Source: Bacteroidota bacterium (lineage in GTDB: Bacteria > Bacteroidota > Bacteroidia > Flavobacteriales > Weeksellaceae). From it: 11,015 bases of DNA. How positions within the stretch are numbered: the first letter of the stretch is position 1; every line of letters begins with the position of its first letter. A model generated the notes under the pieces. It saw only the letters and a list, made by a program, of their open reading frames with translations, was not told the origin of the DNA and did no database searches. The DNA lies in contig JAEZDQ010000146.1 of NCBI GenBank assembly GCA_023433225.1, positions 1 to 11,015 of the forward strand, read 5' to 3'. The position numbers and the translations under genes were made by a program. Shown in pieces: positions 8,262 to 11,015 of this stretch.

Positions 8262-8330
8262 ATCATTCCGTTAAGTTTCCGAGGACGAAGAATCCCGGAT
8301 TCTTCATTCGGTTACCTTCATTAGAATGAT
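8262..8330. repeat. 69-bp imperfect palindrome in the serC-serA gap
   Basis: Two perfect inverted repeats share exactly one centre (base 8296). The inner one is GAAGAATCC/GGATTCTTC (8287-8295 and 8297-8305); the outer one is ATCATTC/GAATGAT (8262-8268 and 8324-8330). They are separated by 18-base stretches on each side that pair poorly, about 5 of 18. As RNA this gives a stable tip hairpin with an outer clamp. No U-tract follows on the minus-strand transcript, so it is not a standard terminator. The CATTCCG...GAAGAATC...GATTCTTC...GAATGA pattern resembles dispersed intergenic palindromes I recall from Bacteroidota genomes; no second copy lies in this window. It could act as an mRNA stability or processing element between serC and serA. 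Confidence 0.62.
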
Positions 8331-8342
8331 ACACTTTAAATC

Positions 8343-9416
8343 TTATCCGAATTTTTGTTCAAATTCCTTCATTACGTCCACCAAAACCTGAACGCTTTCG
8401 ATGGGCAAGGCATTGTACATACTGGCTCTGTATCCGCCTACATCGCGGTGGCCGTTTAAACTGGCAATTCCTGCTTCCTTCCACATTTTATCAAATTCAC
8501 CTTTCAGCGTTTCATCTTTCAACACAAAAGTGACATTCATTTCGGAACGGTCTTCGACTTCGGCTGTTCCGGTAAATAAGCCATTCCGGTCGATTTCACC
8601 ATACATCAATTCTGCCTTGGCTTGGTTGCGATTCGCGATTTCGGGAACGCCGCCCAAATTTTTCAACCATTGCAAGTTCAACATGACACCGTAAACCGCC
8701 AAAACAGGCCAAGTATTGAATGCGCTTCCTTTTGAGATGTGGGTCTGGTAGTTCAGGTAATTCGGGATATCCCTTCCGGTTTTGCCCAAAACTGCTTTGT
8801 TGATAATGGTTACCACACTTCCGGCGGGGCCCATATTTTTCTGTGCGCCGGCATAAATCACATCGAATTTGGAAACGTCAACGGGTTTACTCATGATGTC
8901 GGACGACATATCGCAAACCACCGGTACACTTACTTCCGGAAATGATTTCATTTGGGTACCGAAAATCGTGTTGTTGGAGGTACAGTGAAAATAATCCACA
9001 TCATTGGGAACCGTATAATTTTTCGGAATGTAGTTGAAATTTTTATCGGCGGAAGAAGCCACCACATTTACTTCTCCCATTCTTTTTGCTTCTTTGATGG
9101 CATTTTTGGCCCAAACGCCGGTTTCGGTATAAGCCGCTTTTCCACCTTCCGCTTTCATCAGGTTGTAAGGAACCATCACGAACTGTAAGGAAGCACCTCC
9201 TTGGGTAAAGATGACTTCGTGCGTATCGGGAACATTCATAAGTTCCTTTACCAAAGAAATGGCGGTGTCGATCACTTCCTGCGCATCAGCTCTGCGGTGC
9301 GATATTTCCATGATGGAAGAACCTGAATGGTTGAAATTCAAAACGGCTTCAGCCATTTTGTCGAAAACTTCTTGGGGAAGGATGCAGGGGCCTGCGCTGA
9401 AATTGTGGATTTTCAT
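8343..9416 (-). CDS. serC: Phosphoserine aminotransferase
   Basis: This 357-residue class V PLP aminotransferase matches the standard SerC length. It begins with the family's HNFSAGPCILP. GGAS (73-76) binds the PLP phosphate, Trp102 stacks on the ring, Asp169 (VCDMSSD) pairs with the pyridine nitrogen, and Lys193 in AGAQKNMGPAG is the Schiff-base lysine. NTWP (234-237) and the C-terminal GHRDVGGYRASMYNA region complete the active site and substrate binding. The reaction converts 3-phosphohydroxypyruvate and glutamate to O-phosphoserine and 2-oxoglutarate; the family also serves pyridoxine synthesis through 4-phosphohydroxythreonine. It follows the WG-repeat gene by 73 bases and precedes serA by 125. 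No TAnnTTTG box was found in the upstream gap, so it is probably transcribed from the ferredoxin-side promoter or from a weak internal one. Confidence 0.97.
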   Translation of the reverse strand: MKIHNFSAGPCILPQEVFDKMAEAVLNFNHSGSSIMEISHRRADAQEVIDTAISLVKELMNVPDTHEVIFTQGGASLQFVMVPYNLMKAEGGKAAYTETGVWAKNAIKEAKRMGEVNVVASSADKNFNYIPKNYTVPNDVDYFHCTSNNTIFGTQMKSFPEVSVPVVCDMSSDIMSKPVDVSKFDVIYAGAQKNMGPAGSVVTIINKAVLGKTGRDIPNYLNYQTHISKGSAFNTWPVLAVYGVMLNLQWLKNLGGVPEIANRNQAKAELMYGEIDRNGLFTGTAEVEDRSEMNVTFVLKDETLKGEFDKMWKEAGIASLNGHRDVGGYRASMYNALPIESVQVLVDVMKEFEQKFG

Positions 9417-9489
9417 CTGTTTAAATTTATTGTTTGTATTTGAACAATTTTATGATTGCCCGGGTGATTTATTTTATTTATTTTGATGT

Positions 9490-10419
9490 TCAAAGTTCAA
9501 AATTTTCATACTCATTACCAAATTCATCCAGCTTAAGTTTTTTGCCTTTTCTTTCAACCTCTAAATAACCGTTTACAAAGCGTTCGCCAATCGCATCGTA
9601 CTCAAATTGATTGATGTACTGAAGCGTTCGGATATTGGCGATTTTATTTTTCCCGTTTTTTAAGATAATCCGGCAAAGCGAGCCGTCATCGGTCAAAGCA
9701 AGGGTTATGCCGCCATAGGGGCTGAAAATATCGGCACTTCTGGAATATTCGATGACTTTTTCGAAACCAGAGTTCCACCAGGCCAAAGTCAGGGTTTCGG
9801 TCTCCTTTTCAAAACTCAAAGTAAATATTTTGAAATCTTGTTTTTCGTTATTGCAGTAAATCCGTGTCTGGTCATATTCGAACGGGATAACTGCATTTCC
9901 TTGCAGGTCAATGATACCGGCTTTTCCATTTTTCCTTCCCCAGAAATAGGGCAGATCGGCGTATGCTTTCCCAATCATTTCAAAATCATGGGCAATATTG
10001 TTTTTAGCAAAAACACTGTCTATGAATGCCTGTTCTCTACGCTTTCCTTCCTCCCTTTCCTTGTCCCGTTTGATTTGTTTGGGGTCATCCGGCATGACTG
10101 CTTCAAAATGCGGTGTCAAATCCAGTTTGGATAAATAGAAATCTCCCGGTTCGAAAATTTCATTTTGGCGATTGATCCAAACGGTATCCTTGCCCACTAT
10201 GACTTTGGCCAATGAAATTTGATAAAGGGTTTCCGAACCCCGTTTGAATGCTTTGTCCCGGACTTCATAAATCACAAAAGGTTCCAGGATTTTATTTTTG
10301 AGCAAAGCTGGTTGGATTTGCGCGAGTGAAAAATTTCCGCTCAGGCATAGGATCAAAGAAATGATTACGCCATTATTTTTCAATTGAACATGGAAATTAG
10401 AACCTGAAACAAAACCCAT
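9490..10419 (-). CDS. Secreted WG-repeat protein of unknown function
   Basis: I recognise no specific function for this 309-residue protein. A hydrophobic segment (residues 18-33) ending SLAQ predicts a Sec signal peptide with cleavage near residue 33-34, giving a periplasmic or secreted protein. A charged, probably helical stretch (about 112-133, rich in Lys/Glu/Arg) follows an N-terminal domain. The clearest WG-type unit is 158-184 (YFWGRKNGKAGIIDLQGN, then IPFEYD); a second degenerate unit lies at 271-305 (FEYDAIGERFVNGYLEVERK, then LDEFGNEY). The ATG at 10417-10419 overlaps the ferredoxin stop as TAATG, favouring coupling, but gives an unusually long 17-residue region before the hydrophobic core. 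A TTG at residue 13 (10381-10383) would give the compact start MKNNGVII, so the start is uncertain. Its place between ferredoxin and serC is unexpected for a metabolic operon. Confidence 0.78.
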   Translation of the reverse strand: MGFVSGSNFHVQLKNNGVIISLILCLSGNFSLAQIQPALLKNKILEPFVIYEVRDKAFKRGSETLYQISLAKVIVGKDTVWINRQNEIFEPGDFYLSKLDLTPHFEAVMPDDPKQIKRDKEREEGKRREQAFIDSVFAKNNIAHDFEMIGKAYADLPYFWGRKNGKAGIIDLQGNAVIPFEYDQTRIYCNNEKQDFKIFTLSFEKETETLTLAWWNSGFEKVIEYSRSADIFSPYGGITLALTDDGSLCRIILKNGKNKIANIRTLQYINQFEYDAIGERFVNGYLEVERKGKKLKLDEFGNEYENFEL

Positions 10420-10769
10420 TATTCTCCGTGCATAAAGTCTTTCTTTTTCAATAACCTTTCTTCGCTTTCCACGTGGTCATCATCCGGTACGCAGCAGTCC
10501 ACCGGGCAAACCGCAGCACACTGCGGTTCTTCATGAAAACCTTTGCATTCGGTACATTTATCGGGCACGATGTAGTAAACCTCATCGCTTATAGGTTCCT
10601 TTGCTTCGTCGGCGTTGTGCGTTTCGCCATCAATGTTAACGATGTTACCGCGCAATTTCGTTCCGTCCGCATAGCGCCAATCTACTGCCGCTTCATAAAT
10701 TGCATTGTTTGGGCATTCAGGTTCACACGCTCCGCAATTGATACATTCATCAGTGATTATGATTGCCAT
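10419..10769 (-). CDS. 2[4Fe-4S] dicluster ferredoxin
   Basis: This small acidic electron carrier of 116 residues has two cluster motifs. The first is C9-x2-C12-x2-C15-x3-C19 followed by Pro. The second is C72-x2-C75-x8-C84-x3-C88-Pro, with the eight-residue spacing of Allochromatium-type ferredoxins. An insert of roughly 50 residues (20-71) separates the motifs, longer than in clostridial ferredoxins, and Cys92-Cys93 add two cysteines with no assigned role. It acts in cytosolic redox transfer; the partner is not shown by sequence. It is the first gene of the minus-strand operon, overlaps the WG-repeat gene by one base, and is divergent from a probable acyl-CoA reductase. A promoter is proposed at 10860-10893, giving a leader of about 85 bases. 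Confidence 0.93.
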   Translation of the reverse strand: MAIIITDECINCGACEPECPNNAIYEAAVDWRYADGTKLRGNIVNIDGETHNADEAKEPISDEVYYIVPDKCTECKGFHEEPQCAAVCPVDCCVPDDDHVESEERLLKKKDFMHGE

Positions 10770-10821
10770 TATTCTGTATTTTAAATTGAGAATTTTAAAT
10801 TAAAAAATGAATTCAAACCCC

Positions 10822-10854
10822 TTTGGGCTCTCCTTTCTAAATTTCATACATTTG
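10822..10854 (+). promoter_or_regulatory. Bacteroidota-type promoter for the acyl-CoA reductase gene
   Basis: TTTG at 10822-10825 and TACATTTG at 10847-10854 match the -33 (TTTG) and -7 (TAnnTTTG) elements exactly, with 21 bases between them, within the reported range for this phylum. Transcription would start near 10860, about 27 bases before the ATG at 10887. This is the best promoter match in the window. Confidence 0.65.
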
Positions 10855-10859
10855 CACCG

Positions 10860-10893
10860 CAAAATTACCACATTTTTTTATACTTTATGTCAA
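10860..10893 (-). promoter_or_regulatory. Probable promoter of the ferredoxin-serC-serA operon
   Basis: On the minus strand TAATTTTG (10860-10867) matches the -7 consensus exactly. A TTG at 10891-10893, 23 bases upstream, could serve as a weak -33; it lies inside the first codons of the divergent gene. The predicted start near 10853 falls within the -7 box of the opposite promoter. The same TAATTTTGC string occurs upstream of the META lipoprotein gene at 619-1086. Confidence 0.5.
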
Positions 10894-11015
10894 TTCCGAA
10901 CCGGATTTCCGCGATAAATGATTTAGGTCAGTTTTTCTGTTTCATTACTGAAAATGAAACCGATAAAACAGCAAATTTATCTAAATACGAATACCTGAAA
11001 GAGGAATTCCTCTCC
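10887..11015 (+). CDS. Probable LuxC-type acyl-CoA reductase, N-terminus only (3' truncated)
   Basis: The ATG at 10887 opens a frame that stays open for 43 codons to the window edge. The visible start, MSIPNRISAINDLGQFF, then a spacer and KYEYLKEEFLS, resembles the N-terminus of the LuxC-like acyl-CoA reductases of flavobacteria, which begin with a short amphipathic helix of the pattern RIxAxxxLGxFL. The position, divergent from a dicluster ferredoxin followed by serC-serA, matches the neighbourhood I recall for that gene. LuxC enzymes reduce activated fatty acids to aldehydes with NADPH; the catalytic cysteine and nucleotide-binding region lie beyond the window. It has its own strong -33/-7 match. 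Identification relies heavily on context. Confidence 0.55.
   Translation, partial: MSIPNRISAINDLGQFFCFITENETDKTANLSKYEYLKEEFLS

Noticed and set aside
8263..8307. A 14-codon minus-strand ORF (MKNPGFFVLGNLTE) in the serC-serA gap, possible leader peptide
   Set aside because: It lies wholly inside the palindromic element, has no serine run as an attenuator would, and no transcription-termination partner structure follows. It is most likely a by-product of the repeat.
9429..9448. ATTGTT...AACAAT inverted repeat upstream of serC
   Set aside because: Six A/T-rich pairs around an eight-base spacer are expected by chance in this AT-rich gap, and no promoter box is linked to it.
10778..10801. Direct repeat ATTTTAAATT twice (10778-10787, 10792-10801) in the ferredoxin leader
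   Set aside because: It has only two copies, is pure A/T, and sits in an AT-rich leader; there is not enough to call a regulatory site.
1..11015. Search for CRISPR arrays, tRNAs, insertion sequences, toxin-antitoxin pairs or defence genes
   Set aside because: No spaced repeat series, cloverleaf, transposase motif or nuclease/toxin pair was seen; the content is housekeeping and metabolic genes.

Overview
This window looks like an ordinary chromosomal segment of a Bacteroidota bacterium, most likely a flavobacterium. The signs are: moderate-to-low GC; TAnnTTTG-type -7 promoter boxes in several gaps; starts preceded by A/T-rich leaders instead of strong Shine-Dalgarno sites; and a minus-strand serC-serA-DUF1015-yggS block behind a dicluster ferredoxin that lies divergent from a probable LuxC-type acyl-CoA reductase, an arrangement I recall from this phylum. 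I see no phage, transposase, CRISPR array, tRNA or rRNA. No stretch longer than about 140 bases lacks a gene.

Left part (1-5301). The window opens inside a PLP enzyme of the cystathionine beta-synthase/cysteine synthase fold with a C-terminal CBS-domain pair. It converges on a small META/HslJ-type lipoprotein gene on the minus strand. Divergent from that lipoprotein is a plus-strand run of dnaN (sliding clamp), pheT (Phe-tRNA synthetase beta) and, 10 bases after pheT, a second META/HslJ-type lipoprotein. The two META lipoproteins bracket the housekeeping pair.

Right part (5336-10769, minus strand). In transcription order this is: dicluster ferredoxin, secreted WG-repeat protein, serC, serA, DUF1015 protein, yggS. 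Tight junctions (TAATG overlap ferredoxin/WG, 18 bases serA/DUF1015, ATGA overlap DUF1015/yggS) argue for one operon. SerA and SerC make O-phosphoserine from 3-phosphoglycerate, YggS buffers the PLP that SerC needs, and DUF1015 is an uncharacterised companion. No phosphoserine phosphatase (SerB) is present here. The 125-base serC/serA gap contains a 69-bp imperfect palindrome, which looks like a degenerate dispersed repeat.

Right edge (10887-11015). The first 43 codons of a probable LuxC-type acyl-CoA reductase run off the window. Its promoter and the ferredoxin promoter are interleaved, with -7 boxes only 5 bases apart on opposite strands.

I find no clear undescribed defence or mobile system. 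The best leads are the DUF1015/serine link, the interleaved divergent promoters, the serC/serA palindrome and the WG-repeat gene placed inside the operon.
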